A DNA stretch of 64,000 bases from contig NZ_CP166625.1 in NCBI RefSeq assembly GCF_041320595.1, positions 3,160,001 to 3,224,000 on the forward strand, in the 5' to 3' direction. The notes under the pieces were generated by a model. The model ran no database searches. It was not told the DNA's origin and saw nothing but the letters and a program-made list of their open reading frames with translations. Shown here piece by piece: positions 1 to 9,628 of this stretch (the stretch's first letter is position 1; each line of letters begins with the position of its first letter). The stretch is from Pleomorphomonas sp. PLEO. GTDB lineage: Bacteria > Pseudomonadota > Alphaproteobacteria > Rhizobiales > Pleomorphomonadaceae. The position numbers were made by a program, and so were the translations under genes.

Positions 1-1069
1 CGCGGAAATCCGTAAGGTGCTGGACGACTACGTCATTGGCCAGGACAAGGCCAAGAAGGTGTTGGCGGTGGCTGTTCACAACCACTACAAGCGCCTCAAC
101 CACGCGTCGAAGAACAATGACGTCGAGTTGGCCAAGTCGAACATCATGCTGATCGGGCCGACGGGCTCGGGCAAGACGCTGCTTGCCCAGACGCTGGCCC
201 GCATCATCGATGTGCCGTTCACCATGTCCGACGCGACGACGCTGACCGAGGCCGGTTACGTCGGCGAGGACGTCGAGAACATCATCCTGAAGCTGTTGCA
301 GGCTGCCGACTACAACGTCGAACGCGCTCAGCGCGGCATCGTCTACATCGACGAGGTCGACAAGATTTCCCGCAAGTCCGACAATCCGTCGATTACCCGC
401 GACGTGTCGGGCGAGGGCGTGCAGCAGGCCCTGCTGAAGATCATGGAAGGCACCGTGGCTTCGGTGCCGCCGCAGGGCGGTCGCAAGCATCCGCAGCAGG
501 AGTTCCTGCAGGTCGATACGACCAACATCCTGTTCATCTGCGGTGGCGCCTTCGCCGGTCTTGAGAAGATCATCTCGGCGCGCGGCAAGTCGACGTCCAT
601 CGGCTTCCAGGCGCAGGTGGCAGCTCCCGAAGATCGGCGCACCGGCGAATTGTTCGCCCATGTGGAGCCGGAAGATCTTCTGAAATTTGGCTTGATCCCC
701 GAATTCGTCGGCCGTCTGCCGGTGCTTGCCACGCTTGAGGATCTCGATGAGCCCGCCTTGGTGATCATCCTCACCGAGCCGAAGAATGCCCTCGTCAAGC
801 AGTACCAGCGCCTGTTCGAGATGGAGAACGTCAAGCTCGCCTTCCAAGAAGACGCGCTGGCCGCCATCGCACGCAAGGCGATCGACCGCAAGACGGGTGC
901 CCGTGGTCTCCGCTCGATCATGGAAGGCATCCTGCTCGAGACCATGTATGAGCTGCCGAACCTGGAGGACGTGACGGAAGTGGTGATTTCCGCCGATGTC
1001 GTCGTCGGTAAGGCCAAGCCGATCTACGTTTACGGCGAGCGCCTTGAGGACACGGGCACGGGCGCCTGA
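1..1069 (+). CDS. clpX: ClpX, ATPase subunit of ClpXP protease (5' end outside window)
   Basis: ClpX is the AAA+ unfoldase that recognises tagged proteins and feeds them to ClpP. The reading frame is already open at base 2, so the N-terminal zinc-binding domain lies before the window and about 355 residues are visible. The Walker A motif GPTGSGKT is at about 155-178, the pore loop GYVGE near 253-267, and the Walker B motif YIDEVDK near 346-366. The C-terminal small AAA domain with the sensor-2 segment TGARGLRS is intact. The gene is followed by lon, the usual alphaproteobacterial order clpP-clpX-lon. Identification is very secure. Confidence 0.97.
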   Translation, partial: AEIRKVLDDYVIGQDKAKKVLAVAVHNHYKRLNHASKNNDVELAKSNIMLIGPTGSGKTLLAQTLARIIDVPFTMSDATTLTEAGYVGEDVENIILKLLQAADYNVERAQRGIVYIDEVDKISRKSDNPSITRDVSGEGVQQALLKIMEGTVASVPPQGGRKHPQQEFLQVDTTNILFICGGAFAGLEKIISARGKSTSIGFQAQVAAPEDRRTGELFAHVEPEDLLKFGLIPEFVGRLPVLATLEDLDEPALVIILTEPKNALVKQYQRLFEMENVKLAFQEDALAAIARKAIDRKTGARGLRSIMEGILLETMYELPNLEDVTEVVISADVVVGKAKPIYVYGERLEDTGTGA

Positions 1070-1171
1070 CAAGCTTTCTCTGGGCGGCGATGGAATATTT
1101 GCCGTCCAGCTTCCCGGTCCCGTGGACTGGGAGCGTTGTGCGTCGGGTCATTGACGCTTTCGTGTCAAGGC

Positions 1172-1201
1172 CTTGAAAGCACAGTCGCCGCGATCCATGT
1201 A
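1172..1201 (+). promoter_or_regulatory. Candidate heat-shock (sigma-32/RpoH) promoter of lon
   Basis: CTTGAAA at 1172-1178 and ATCCATGTA at 1193-1201 are separated by 14 bases. This fits the RpoH consensus CTTGAAA-N13/14-CCCCATNTA closely. lon is a classic RpoH target, so placement in the clpX-lon gap supports the call. It implies a leader of about 215 bases before lon. A small inverted repeat (TTGAC 1151-1155, GTCAA 1164-1168) sits just upstream. The remaining bases of the 1070-1424 gap show nothing else I can interpret. Confidence 0.65.
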
Positions 1202-1424
1202 TCCGCTTACGCGGCGGCAACGGAAACGGGAATGGCGCCTAGGTTTGTGCCCATCGAGGGGCGGACCTGACGGCCACGTAGCGGATCAGACCTCCGATCC
1301 TCTCACCCGTTGCCGAACATGGGCCTTCCGGTCATCCGGTCGGCGGCCCTTGCCGTAAACCGCGTGCGACGGACGTCGGCGCCGACAGGCCAAGCCGGCG
1401 GGCCACCAGAAAGGAAACCACCTC

Positions 1425-3857
1425 ATGGCCGCATCCACTCCCGCGACTGGCGCCGAACGGGACGTCTTCCCAGTCCTGCCACTTCGCGACATCGTCGTTT
1501 TCCCGCACATGATCGTGCCGCTGTTCGTCGGCCGCGAGAAGTCCATTCGCGCCCTCGAAGAAGTGATGACGGCCGACAAGCAGATTCTGCTTGCCACTCA
1601 GAAAAACGCCTCCGACGACGATCCTGCCTCCGGCGACATCTACACGGTCGGCACGCTGGCAACGGTGCTCCAGCTCCTGAAGCTGCCCGACGGCACGGTG
1701 AAAGTGCTGGTGGAAGGTGCTCGCCGGGCCGAAGTGATCAATTTCATCGACCGTTCGGACTATTTCGAAGCCGAAGTGCGCCCGATCGAAGAGGTCGAGA
1801 GCGACCGCGTCGAGGTTGAGGCGCTGGCCCGTTCCGTGCTGGTCGAGTTCGACAACTACGTCAAGCTGAACAAGAAGGTGTCTCCTGAGGTGCTCGGCAC
1901 CATCAAGGAGATCGACGACTACGCCAAGCTCGCCGACACTATCGCCAGCCACCTCGCCGTCAAGATCTCCGAGAAGCAGGACGTTCTGTCCCTGAAGTCG
2001 GTGGTCGAACGGCTTGAGCGCGTGCTGGGGCTGATGGAGAGCGAGATCTCCGTGTTGCAGGTGGAAAAGCGCATCCGTAGCCGCGTCAAGCGGCAGATGG
2101 AGAAGACGCAGCGCGAGTACTATCTCAACGAGCAGATGAAGGCGATTCAGAAAGAGCTCGGTGATGGCGAGGAGGGCAAGGACGAGCTTGCCGAACTCGA
2201 AGAGCGCATCAAGCGGACCAAGCTCTCGAAGGAAGCCCGTGAGAAGGCGAGTGCCGAGCTGAAGAAGCTTCGGCAAATGTCGCCGATGTCGGCCGAAGCC
2301 ACCGTGGTGCGCAACTACCTCGACTGGATTCTAGGCATTCCCTGGAAGACCCGTTCCAAGACCCGCGACGACCTCGCTTACGCCGAGGCGGTGCTGAACG
2401 AGGATCATTTCGGGCTCGACAAGGTCAAGGAGCGCATCGTCGAGTATCTGGCGGTGCAGAGCCGGGCCAACAAGCTGAAGGGGCCGATCATCTGCCTCGT
2501 CGGCCCGCCGGGTGTCGGCAAGACCTCGCTCGCCAAGTCGATCGCCAAGGCGACGGGGCGTGAGTATGTGCGCATGTCGCTCGGCGGCGTGCGTGACGAG
2601 GCGGAGATCCGCGGTCACCGCCGTACTTATATCGGCTCGATGCCCGGCAAGGTCATCCAGTCGATGAAGAAGGCCAAGAAGTCCAACCCGCTGTTCCTGC
2701 TCGATGAGATCGACAAGATGGGAATGGACTTCCGGGGCGACCCGTCGTCGGCACTGCTGGAGGTTCTCGACCCCGAGCAGAATCACACCTTCATGGACCA
2801 CTATCTCGAGGTGGAATACGACCTCTCGGATGTGATGTTCGTGACGACAGCCAATACGCTGAACATTCCCGGCCCGCTGATGGACCGCATGGAAATCATC
2901 CGTATCGCCGGTTACACCGAGGATGAAAAGGTCGAGATCGCCAAGAGACACTTGCTGTCCAAGTCGATCGCTGACCATGGCCTGCGGCCCGGTGAGTATG
3001 AACTCACCGACGACGCCATTCATTCGTTGATCCGTCAGTACACCCGCGAGGCCGGCGTTCGTAACCTCGACCGCGAGATGATGTCGCTTGCCCGTAAGGC
3101 GGTGACGGAGTTGCAAAAGTCGAAGGGCGCGCTGAAGTCGATCACGGTGACGGCTGAGAAAGTGGAACAGTATCTCGGTGTGCCGCGCTACCGGCACGGC
3201 GAGGCCGATGGCACCGACCAGGTTGGTGTCGTCACGGGGCTCGCCTGGACCGAAGTTGGCGGCGAGTTGCTGACCATCGAAAGCGTACGCTTGCCGGGCA
3301 AGGGTCGCATGACGGTGACCGGCAACCTCAAGGACGTGATGAAGGAATCGATCTCGGCGGCGGCCTCCTATGTCCGCTCGCGGGCCGTCGATTTCGGCAT
3401 CGAGCCACCACTGTTCGACAAGCGCGACATCCACGTGCACGTTCCCGAGGGTGCTACGCCGAAGGATGGTCCGTCGGCTGGTATCGCCATGGTCACCTCG
3501 ATCGTATCGGTGATGACCGGTGTGCCGGTGCGCCACGACGTGGCCATGACCGGCGAAATCACGCTACGTGGTCGCATCCTGCCAATCGGTGGTCTCAAGG
3601 AAAAGCTGCTCGCCGCTCACCGCGGTGGCATCAAGACGGTGCTGATCCCCGACGAGAATGCCAAGGATCTCGCCGACATTCCTGATAACGTTCGCAATGT
3701 CATGGAAATCATTCCCGTCGCCCATATGGACGAGGTGCTGAAAGTGGCGCTCTTGAGGCCGCTTGAGCCGATCACGTGGGACGAATCGAAGGAACCGGCG
3801 GCCAAGCCGGTCGCAGATGGCGAAGTGGGCGATTTGACGTTGATCACCGCGCACTGA
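1425..3857 (+). CDS. lon: Lon ATP-dependent protease (endopeptidase La)
   Basis: Lon is a soluble homo-oligomeric AAA+ protease that degrades misfolded and regulatory proteins. The 810 residues match the family length. Order: N-terminal substrate-binding domain (about 15-210), coiled coil, AAA+ module with Walker [10 protein letters not shown] (2510-2536) and Walker B FLLDEIDK, and the C-terminal protease domain with the Ser nucleophile in [10 protein letters not shown] and the partner Lys in the [14 protein letters not shown] region. The ATG at 1425 is preceded by an AAGGAAA ribosome site. An RpoH-type promoter lies upstream and a strong terminator follows. Nothing is missing. Confidence 0.98.
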   Translation: MAASTPATGAERDVFPVLPLRDIVVFPHMIVPLFVGREKSIRALEEVMTADKQILLATQKNASDDDPASGDIYTVGTLATVLQLLKLPDGTVKVLVEGARRAEVINFIDRSDYFEAEVRPIEEVESDRVEVEALARSVLVEFDNYVKLNKKVSPEVLGTIKEIDDYAKLADTIASHLAVKISEKQDVLSLKSVVERLERVLGLMESEISVLQVEKRIRSRVKRQMEKTQREYYLNEQMKAIQKELGDGEEGKDELAELEERIKRTKLSKEAREKASAELKKLRQMSPMSAEATVVRNYLDWILGIPWKTRSKTRDDLAYAEAVLNEDHFGLDKVKERIVEYLAVQSRANKLKGPIICLVGPPGVGKTSLAKSIAKATGREYVRMSLGGVRDEAEIRGHRRTYIGSMPGKVIQSMKKAKKSNPLFLLDEIDKMGMDFRGDPSSALLEVLDPEQNHTFMDHYLEVEYDLSDVMFVTTANTLNIPGPLMDRMEIIRIAGYTEDEKVEIAKRHLLSKSIADHGLRPGEYELTDDAIHSLIRQYTREAGVRNLDREMMSLARKAVTELQKSKGALKSITVTAEKVEQYLGVPRYRHGEADGTDQVGVVTGLAWTEVGGELLTIESVRLPGKGRMTVTGNLKDVMKESISAAASYVRSRAVDFGIEPPLFDKRDIHVHVPEGATPKDGPSAGIAMVTSIVSVMTGVPVRHDVAMTGEITLRGRILPIGGLKEKLLAAHRGGIKTVLIPDENAKDLADIPDNVRNVMEIIPVAHMDEVLKVALLRPLEPITWDESKEPAAKPVADGEVGDLTLITAH

Positions 3858-3890
3858 GCCAACTGACGCAAGTTGTCCAGCAAATTCCGG

Positions 3891-3921
3891 ACCCGGGCCT
3901 TCAAAGCCCGGGTCTTTTTTG
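3891..3921 (+). terminator. Rho-independent terminator of lon
   Basis: A perfect 9-bp stem GACCCGGGC / GCCCGGGTC with a 7-base loop is followed directly by six T. It lies 34 bases past the lon stop codon and separates lon from hupB. Confidence 0.9.
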
Positions 3922-4046
3922 TCTTCCGGCAAAAAATCGCGCATAAGCGGTCTTTCCGCACTTGATTTTCCCCGGAAATCCGGGAAACGTGCCGCCGGGG
4001 TGACGGACAAGTCCGCTGCCGACAGAGTCAGACAAAGGGACACGAC

Positions 4047-4322
4047 ATGAACAAGAACGATCTGGTCACGCAGGTCGCCGAGAAGGCGTCGCTCAACAAG
4101 GCGCAGGCCGGTGCGGCCGTCGACGCGGTCTTCGCGACGATCACCGAAGCGTTGAAGGTGGGCGATGAAGTTCGCATCGTCGGCTTCGGCAACTTCGTTG
4201 TGACCGAGCGCGCCGCTTCCGAGGGTCGCAACCCGCAGACCGGCGAGCCGCTCAAGATCGCTGCCTCCAAGCAGCCGAAGTTCCGCGTGGGCAAGGGCCT
4301 CAAGGACGCGGTCAACGGCTGA
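4047..4322 (+). CDS. hupB: HU-family nucleoid DNA-binding protein
   Basis: HU is a small dimeric protein that bends and compacts DNA. The 91 residues have the full HU fold: N-terminal helices starting MNKNDLVTQVAEKASL, the GFGNFVV strand, and the DNA-binding arm around GRNPQTGEPLKIAASKQPKFRVGKGLKDAV, which includes the conserved RNPQTG segment with Pro at the arm tip. The AAAGGGA ribosome site precedes the ATG. It follows lon, as in many rhizobial genomes, but has its own transcription signals because a terminator lies between. Two hairpins follow. Confidence 0.96.
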   Translation: MNKNDLVTQVAEKASLNKAQAGAAVDAVFATITEALKVGDEVRIVGFGNFVVTERAASEGRNPQTGEPLKIAASKQPKFRVGKGLKDAVNG

Positions 4323-4330
4323 CCTCTTTG

Positions 4331-4362
4331 ATCGGCCCGGTCCACAAACGGACTGGGCCGAT
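4331..4362 (+). terminator. Hairpin directly after hupB
   Basis: ATCGGCCCGGTCC and GGACTGGGCCGAT form a 13-bp stem with one G-T pair and a 6-base loop. No T-run follows, so it is more likely an mRNA 3'-end stabiliser than the terminator itself. Confidence 0.5.
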
Positions 4363-4374
4363 GGAAATTTGAAT

Positions 4375-4404
4375 GGCGCGACCGGTAACGGTCGCGCCCT
4401 TTTT
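4375..4404 (+). terminator. Rho-independent terminator of hupB
   Basis: GGCGCGACC and GGTCGCGCC form a perfect 9-bp stem with loop GGTAAC, followed by CTTTTT. It is the second of two consecutive hairpins after hupB. Confidence 0.85.
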
Positions 4405-4421
4405 GTTTTCCGTCTCACTCA

Positions 4422-4493
4422 CTCGAAGGCGGAGGACTCGGTCTTGCAATCGGTCGACTGAGTCGGTAGAGCAGGGGGCCAATCGCCTTCGAG
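4422..4493. repeat. Nested inverted repeat with a tRNA D-arm-like segment
   Basis: CTCGAAGGCG (4422-4431) and CGCCTTCGAG (4484-4493) are perfect 10-base complements. Inside, ACTCGGTC and GACTGAGT can also pair with one G-T. The inner right arm runs into GAGTCGGTAGAGCAG, which resembles a tRNA D-arm. It sits between the hupB terminator and tRNA-Val. It may be a degenerate tRNA or a small structured RNA; I cannot assign a function. Confidence 0.4.
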
Positions 4494-4504
4494 GCGGTCG
4501 TGGC

Positions 4505-4580
4505 GGGCGGTTAGCTCAGTTGGTAGAGCGCCAGTTTTACACACTGGATGTCGGCGGTTCGAGACCGTCACCGCCCACCA
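4505..4580 (+). tRNA. tRNA-Val (anticodon TAC)
   Basis: This is a 76-base cloverleaf with encoded CCA. The acceptor arm GGGCGGT (4505-4511) pairs with ACCGCCC (4570-4576), followed by discriminator A and CCA. The D-arm contains AGCTCAGTTGGTAGAGC. The anticodon stem CCAGT/ACTGG encloses loop TTTACAC, giving anticodon TAC at 4538-4540. The T-arm has GGTTCGAGACC. All four arms pair. Confidence 0.97.
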
Positions 4581-4731
4581 TTTTCAATACATCGGTGAAG
4601 TTTTGGGGTTGGTCGGCTGAGCGTGATGTCGCGCCCTGCGTTGAGGTAGAGCGATGCCTTTGCGGTACTCCGTACAACGAGGCAAGCGCCGCTGAATTCG
4701 CTGGCTCCGGGGTTGTCAGAGACCTACACCC

Positions 4732-7239
4732 TCACGCCGCAGAGATAGCTGTACCTTCCTCGAACATTCGAGTGACGTCCTCCGCCGGTACCGGCTTTCC
4801 CAGCAGGAAGCCCTGTACCGTGTCGCAGCCCTCTGCGCGCAGGCGCTCGAACTGCTGCTCGCTCTCCACACCCTCGGCCGTGGTGGCAATGTTCAGGCTG
4901 GATGACAGGCCGGCGACGGCCCGGACGATGGCGAGCGATTCCCGGTCATCTTCCCCGAGGTCGGCGACGAAGGAACGGTCGATCTTGATCCGGTCGAAGC
5001 GGAACTGACGCAGATAGCCGAGGCTCGAATAGCCGGTGCCGAAGTCGTCCATAGCGATTCGAGCGCCGATCTCGTGCAGTCGCTGCAAAATGGCGAGGGT
5101 CGTTGAGGTGTCAGCGATCAGCACGCGTTCGGTGATCTCGATCTCCAGCCGGTCAGCTTCCAGGCCAGAAGCAGCAAGCGCCGAAACCACTTGATCGGCG
5201 AAGGTCCTGTCGCGGAACTGAACCGGCGAGACGTTGACAGCAATGGTGATGTAGCCCGGCCAACTCGCTGCATCGCGGCATGCCTGCTCCATGACCCATT
5301 GGCCGATCGGAACGATCAGCCCCACTTCCTCGGCCAACCAGATGAAGTCGTTGGGAGGAACGAGGCCCCGCGTTGGATGGTTCCAGCGAAGAAGCGCCTC
5401 GAAGCCGATGATCTCGCGATTTTCCATGCTGAACATCGGTTGATAGTGGAGACAAAGCTCCTGCGAGACCAAGGCCCTGCGCAGTTCCAGTTCAAGCAGG
5501 CGCCGCGTCTGAGAACGCAGGCTCATTTCATCGTGGAAGAAACGGTAGACGCCACGGCCGTCGGCCTTGGCCGTATAGAGCGCCATGTCGGCGTTTTTGA
5601 GCAGGGTATCGGCGTTGCTGCCATCGAGCGGGGCTATGGCGATGCCAACACTGGCACCGATGATGAGCTGCTGGCCTTCGATCTCGTAGGGCTCCCCGAC
5701 GATTCGAACGATGCGGCGGGCGAGATCGCTGGCAGCTTCTGGCTGGTGAACAGGCCCCAGCTGAATGATGGCAAATTCATCGCCGCCAAAGCGCGCGGCG
5801 ATGTCGTTCTGGCTGATGCACGACCTCAAACGTTTGGCGACCGCCTGCAGGAGCGCGTCCCCGACCGGGTGGCCGAGGGTGTCGTTGACGTTCTTGAACC
5901 GATCCAGGTCGATGCAGAGCACGGCGACGTTTTTCTCGTCCGCAAGTTCGGTCAGTGCTCCCTCAAGACTGTCGCGGAATAGGAGGCGGTTACCGAGGTC
6001 GGTGAGCGCGTCGTGGCGTGCCATATGGCGAATCTTTTCCTCGACGCGACGACGCGCCGTGATGTCCTCGTGGATGGCGATCCAGCCACCGCCGGCGATG
6101 CTCTGAATGCCTAATGCCAGGATACGGTTGTCGCCGGTCTCATATACCAAATGGGTCGCGGCCCCGTGGTCGGAGCGAACTTCGCTCAGAACGTCAGCGA
6201 TCGGAGTGTAGATGTCCGCGTGGCGCGCCGCGTCACCGAAGATCTCACGGCAGGTGCGGCCGCGCAGGGTGTCCTCTGGCTCCAGGCCATACATGTCGCA
6301 AAATATGCGGTTGCAGATGATGAGGCGATCCGAGGCGTCAAACATCGAGAGACCGACAGGCATGTTGGCGACCGCGGCCCTAAGGCGTTCCCATTCCCGC
6401 TCGGCATTATGGGCGAACTCCCGGCTATGGATCAGAGCATCGCGATAACCGGCAAGTGCGAGCACCAGCACGCCGATTTCGTCGCGCCGCGGTGTCGGTT
6501 CGGGAATAGGTGTCGTGTGGTCGCCCACCGTCAGCCGGCGCATGGCATGGGCGATGCTTTGGAGCGGACCGGACACGTTGCGCTGGACCCAGAAGATCGT
6601 AGCTAGCGCGGCTAGGCTGGCAACGACCAGCACCAGGAGCGATTGGCCGACAGCCCGCGAAACGGCACTAGAGGCTCGCGCAGCGGCGTCTTCCGATTGG
6701 GCCTTGGCATAGGCGATGAGATTCTCAAGCTCTTTTACGGCTGCCTGATACTGGAGCCGAGTCGTGCCGTTGGCAAACTCGGTGGCCTCTTCCAGCTCAC
6801 CGCTCTCGATTGCATCGTTCACCTGATTGAGCGAAGCGAGATAGATGTCCCAGGCATGCGAGAATATGGCGAACAGCCGCTCTTCGTCCGGCGAACTGAT
6901 CGTGGTCTTGAAGCTCGCCGATGCATCTTGCAGCTCTAGACGGGTTTGTTTGAGGTTGGCATCGATCTCGGCCAGGTTCCGATAGTCGATAACCTGCAGG
7001 CGCCGCATGACGACAAGATTGTGCTGTAAGGCAAGACGGCGCAACTTCTCCAGCAGTTCCACCTGCGGCAGCCGGACTTCGCGAATCTCGGTCGTGACCT
7101 TGTTGACCGATATAACCTGAACGACACCCAACGTACTGACCGCGGCGATCAGCAATAAGACAAAAACGAGCGCGCCGGACAACTTGGTCCGGATGCTCGC
7201 ATCTCTTACGCTACCGGTCAGATCTTCATGCCAGTTCAT
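4732..7239 (-). CDS. Membrane PAS-GGDEF-EAL cyclic-di-GMP signalling protein with HAMP domain
   Basis: This 835-residue inner-membrane protein probably makes or degrades cyclic di-GMP in response to a periplasmic signal. Order: TM helix (about 20-40), all-helical periplasmic sensor (about 45-190), TM helix (about 193-215), HAMP, PAS (about 285-395), GGDEF (about 405-560) and EAL (about 575-825). The cyclase site RFGGDEF is intact, but the inhibitory I-site reads SQND rather than RxxD. The EAL site is complete: EALLRW, NVSP, ITER, DDFGTG, KIDRSF, EGVE. It starts 36 bases after the TRAP-type binding protein and is probably co-transcribed with it, so that protein may supply the ligand. The dominant activity cannot be told from sequence. 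Confidence 0.9.
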   Translation of the reverse strand: MNWHEDLTGSVRDASIRTKLSGALVFVLLLIAAVSTLGVVQVISVNKVTTEIREVRLPQVELLEKLRRLALQHNLVVMRRLQVIDYRNLAEIDANLKQTRLELQDASASFKTTISSPDEERLFAIFSHAWDIYLASLNQVNDAIESGELEEATEFANGTTRLQYQAAVKELENLIAYAKAQSEDAAARASSAVSRAVGQSLLVLVVASLAALATIFWVQRNVSGPLQSIAHAMRRLTVGDHTTPIPEPTPRRDEIGVLVLALAGYRDALIHSREFAHNAEREWERLRAAVANMPVGLSMFDASDRLIICNRIFCDMYGLEPEDTLRGRTCREIFGDAARHADIYTPIADVLSEVRSDHGAATHLVYETGDNRILALGIQSIAGGGWIAIHEDITARRRVEEKIRHMARHDALTDLGNRLLFRDSLEGALTELADEKNVAVLCIDLDRFKNVNDTLGHPVGDALLQAVAKRLRSCISQNDIAARFGGDEFAIIQLGPVHQPEAASDLARRIVRIVGEPYEIEGQQLIIGASVGIAIAPLDGSNADTLLKNADMALYTAKADGRGVYRFFHDEMSLRSQTRRLLELELRRALVSQELCLHYQPMFSMENREIIGFEALLRWNHPTRGLVPPNDFIWLAEEVGLIVPIGQWVMEQACRDAASWPGYITIAVNVSPVQFRDRTFADQVVSALAASGLEADRLEIEITERVLIADTSTTLAILQRLHEIGARIAMDDFGTGYSSLGYLRQFRFDRIKIDRSFVADLGEDDRESLAIVRAVAGLSSSLNIATTAEGVESEQQFERLRAEGCDTVQGFLLGKPVPAEDVTRMFEEGTAISAA

Positions 7240-7275
7240 CGGTCTCGGGGGCTCCTGTCGAGTGCTCGGGCGACC

Positions 7276-8313
7276 TCAGTGAAGATAACTGAAACGCTTC
7301 CAAAATCCGTAGTTGGTATGAAACCGCTCGTAAGACTTATAAATCTCCGCGAATCTCGGGCTGGTTGCCATCTCCTCGTCAGCGACAGATCTCCACGCGG
7401 CTTCGAAAGTAAGCAGGAGATCGGGTGACCATCGACGGAGCTTGATGCCTCGCTTCTTGATGTCATCAAGCGCGTCCATCTGCATCTTTTCTGCCCGGCC
7501 AATAGTGTCGCGCATGACCGCGGCGCAGACAGTTTCAATCGTCTCCTGCTGCTTTGTCGTCAGCGCGCGCCATGTCGCGTCGCTGAAGTAAAGCTCGAAG
7601 AGGGTAGAGGGTTGATGCCAACCTGGAAAATAATAGTATTTTGCAACATTTTGAAGGCCAAGCGTCAAGTCCATGGACGGAAGCGAGTATTCGGCCGCTT
7701 CGATGTCGCCTTTTTTAATGGCATCAACGATATCGCTGGGCGATATTTGCACCACGTTGGCGCCGAGCCGGGCAAGAACTCGACCGCCGAGGCCGAAGAA
7801 TCGGATTTTCAGACCCTTCAGGTCGTCAGCGCTGCGGATTTCCTTCGAAAACCAACCGGCCCCTTCTGGCGGAAGCACCATGCAAGGTACGTTATAGATG
7901 CCGTAACTTGAGAATAGATCACGAGATAGGGTAAGTCCGCCCCCCTCGAACAGCCAGGCCATGTATTCGACGGTATCCGGCCCGAAGGGAATGGAACTCA
8001 GCAGTTCGAATGCGCTGTCGTGTCCGGCGAATTGGCCTGCTGTCGACCAAGCGGCCTCGATCTTGCCGGCGCTAACGCGATCCATTGTATCGGAGGTCGG
8101 CGCCAAGTCGCCCGGGACGTGAAACACAAGTTTGACTTCGCCGTCGGTCAGGCTGTCCACTTCTTCGCTCAGGCGGCCCGTCGCTTCGGAGAATAGCGGC
8201 ATCGACATGGGGAAAGTGCTGGCGACGTGGATCACTGTTGCGCCGTTTGCAAATGCAAACGTCGCGAGGCTGGCGGTTAATGCCAGTCCAGCGATCACCA
8301 ACAGTCTGATCAT
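7276..8313 (-). CDS. TRAP-type (DctP-family) periplasmic substrate-binding protein, orphan
   Basis: DctP-family proteins bind carboxylates and similar solutes in the periplasm for TRAP transporters. The 345-residue product has a signal peptide (MIRLLVIAGLALTASLATFAFA) and the typical DctP body, including a KGLKIRFFGLGG segment followed by the substrate-loop region. The ATG at 8313 has GGGGGAG just upstream; a GTG six codons earlier is the alternative start. No DctQ or DctM membrane subunit is nearby. Instead the next gene, 36 bases on, is a GGDEF-EAL membrane protein. Such pairs suggest a binding protein used for sensing rather than transport, which is inference. Confidence 0.85.
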   Translation of the reverse strand: MIRLLVIAGLALTASLATFAFANGATVIHVASTFPMSMPLFSEATGRLSEEVDSLTDGEVKLVFHVPGDLAPTSDTMDRVSAGKIEAAWSTAGQFAGHDSAFELLSSIPFGPDTVEYMAWLFEGGGLTLSRDLFSSYGIYNVPCMVLPPEGAGWFSKEIRSADDLKGLKIRFFGLGGRVLARLGANVVQISPSDIVDAIKKGDIEAAEYSLPSMDLTLGLQNVAKYYYFPGWHQPSTLFELYFSDATWRALTTKQQETIETVCAAVMRDTIGRAEKMQMDALDDIKKRGIKLRRWSPDLLLTFEAAWRSVADEEMATSPRFAEIYKSYERFHTNYGFWKRFSYLH

Positions 8314-8331
8314 TCGCTCCCCCGAACGCAC

Positions 8332-8714
8332 ACAACCATCTGCTAAAGGCTGACCAACATATGCGTAGATTGCTAGATAACGGTTAACCTGCCAGCATGC
8401 AGTAATGCGTCCTCGCTAATACGCCAGGAGACGTCGTTTCGCGCAGAAAATCAACTCCGTTTTGATTTTCGCCCTTGGCACGTGGCGATATCGACGCCTT
8501 TCGGAGGAGAGGAAGTCTGAGAAACATCCGTCGGCTCAATCGGTGGTATATGGTTTCTACCTGTAGAACCTTCTGTGTTTGTGGATATTTACGTATTCGA
8601 CGGGGAGGCTCGACCCGTTCGGGCTTCGCGACGAATTGATGGCCCGCAGGAAAACCTGCCTCGCATGACCAGAGGAAATCGAGTATCAGTCGATGCCCGA
8701 TTGGTAGAGGCCAC
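8332..8714. other. Intergenic region between the TRAP-binding-protein gene and ccdA
   Basis: About 380 bases hold the divergent promoters of the minus-strand TRAP/GGDEF-EAL pair and plus-strand ccdA. I see two small hairpins (GGTT-CTAC/GTAG-AACC near 8549-8567 and GCAGG-AAAA-CCTGC at 8646-8659) and no convincing gene. Confidence 0.5.
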
Positions 8715-9455
8715 ATGGACGCGAACGTAACCCTGATCGCAGCATTCGGCGCTGGACTGCTCTCGTTTGTGAGCCCCTGCGTGCTGCCGCTCGTTCCGCC
8801 CTATCTCGGGTTCCTGACCGGCGCGTCGATCGAGGAATTGACCGGCGAGGAGATGAGCCATCTCGCCGCCAAACGGCGCGTCGCTGAGGTGGCGCTGTCA
8901 TTCGTCTTTGGCTTTACCTGCGTCTTCGTAGCCCTTGGAGCCACCGCTTCGGTGTTCGGTCAGCTTCTTCGACAATGGTCGGAAGTTCTCGGAATCGTGG
9001 CCGGTGCGTTCATCGTCTTGATGGGGCTGCATTTTCTGGGGCTGTTTCGGGTGGCGCTGTTCTATCGCGAGGCTCGCTTTCATCATTTCCAGGCCAAGGC
9101 TGGCCTGGGCGGAGCGTTTTTGCTCGGGCTCGCTTTTGCGTTCGGCTGGACGCCGTGCATCGGTCCGGTGCTCGCCACCATCCTGTCGGTCGCCGGTAGC
9201 CGCGATACCGTCGGTGACGGCGCGTTGCTGCTCGCCGTCTATTCCCTTGGTCTCGGGGTTCCTTTCCTGATCGCCGCGCTGTTCGCGGCTCGTTTCGTGC
9301 TGTTCATGCGCCGTTTCCGCTGCCATTTTCCGTTGGTCGAGCGAGCTATGGGCGGCGTGCTGGTTATCACCGGCGCGCTGTTCCTGTCAGGCGGCATGCA
9401 GCGCGCGTCGTTCTGGCTTTTAGAAAACTTCCCGGCTCTCTCCACGATCGGTTGA
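8715..9455 (+). CDS. ccdA: CcdA, cytochrome c biogenesis thiol-disulfide transmembrane protein
   Basis: CcdA carries reducing equivalents from cytoplasmic thioredoxin across the inner membrane to periplasmic thiol proteins, for example in haem ligation of c-type cytochromes. The 246 residues contain about six TM helices and the two hallmark cysteine motifs: VSPCVLPLVPPYL near residues 16-30 and GWTPCIGPVL near 145-155. The length is normal. It stands alone, with no thioredoxin or ccm gene adjacent, so the downstream partner is not visible here. Confidence 0.93.
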   Translation: MDANVTLIAAFGAGLLSFVSPCVLPLVPPYLGFLTGASIEELTGEEMSHLAAKRRVAEVALSFVFGFTCVFVALGATASVFGQLLRQWSEVLGIVAGAFIVLMGLHFLGLFRVALFYREARFHHFQAKAGLGGAFLLGLAFAFGWTPCIGPVLATILSVAGSRDTVGDGALLLAVYSLGLGVPFLIAALFAARFVLFMRRFRCHFPLVERAMGGVLVITGALFLSGGMQRASFWLLENFPALSTIG

Positions 9456-9628
9456 AACCGTTCCAGGCAGGGGCAGGGCGGCAACAGCGGCGGCTTTTTG
9501 GAGAGATCGGTCGATGACCGGCCAAAAGCCACTTTCCCCACCGCCCGTATTTGATCTAGAAGCACAGACCCGCCTGTCGGCGCGGGGCGAAAACCGCCGA
9601 CTTCAACGACCATACCGAGGTCAACCCC

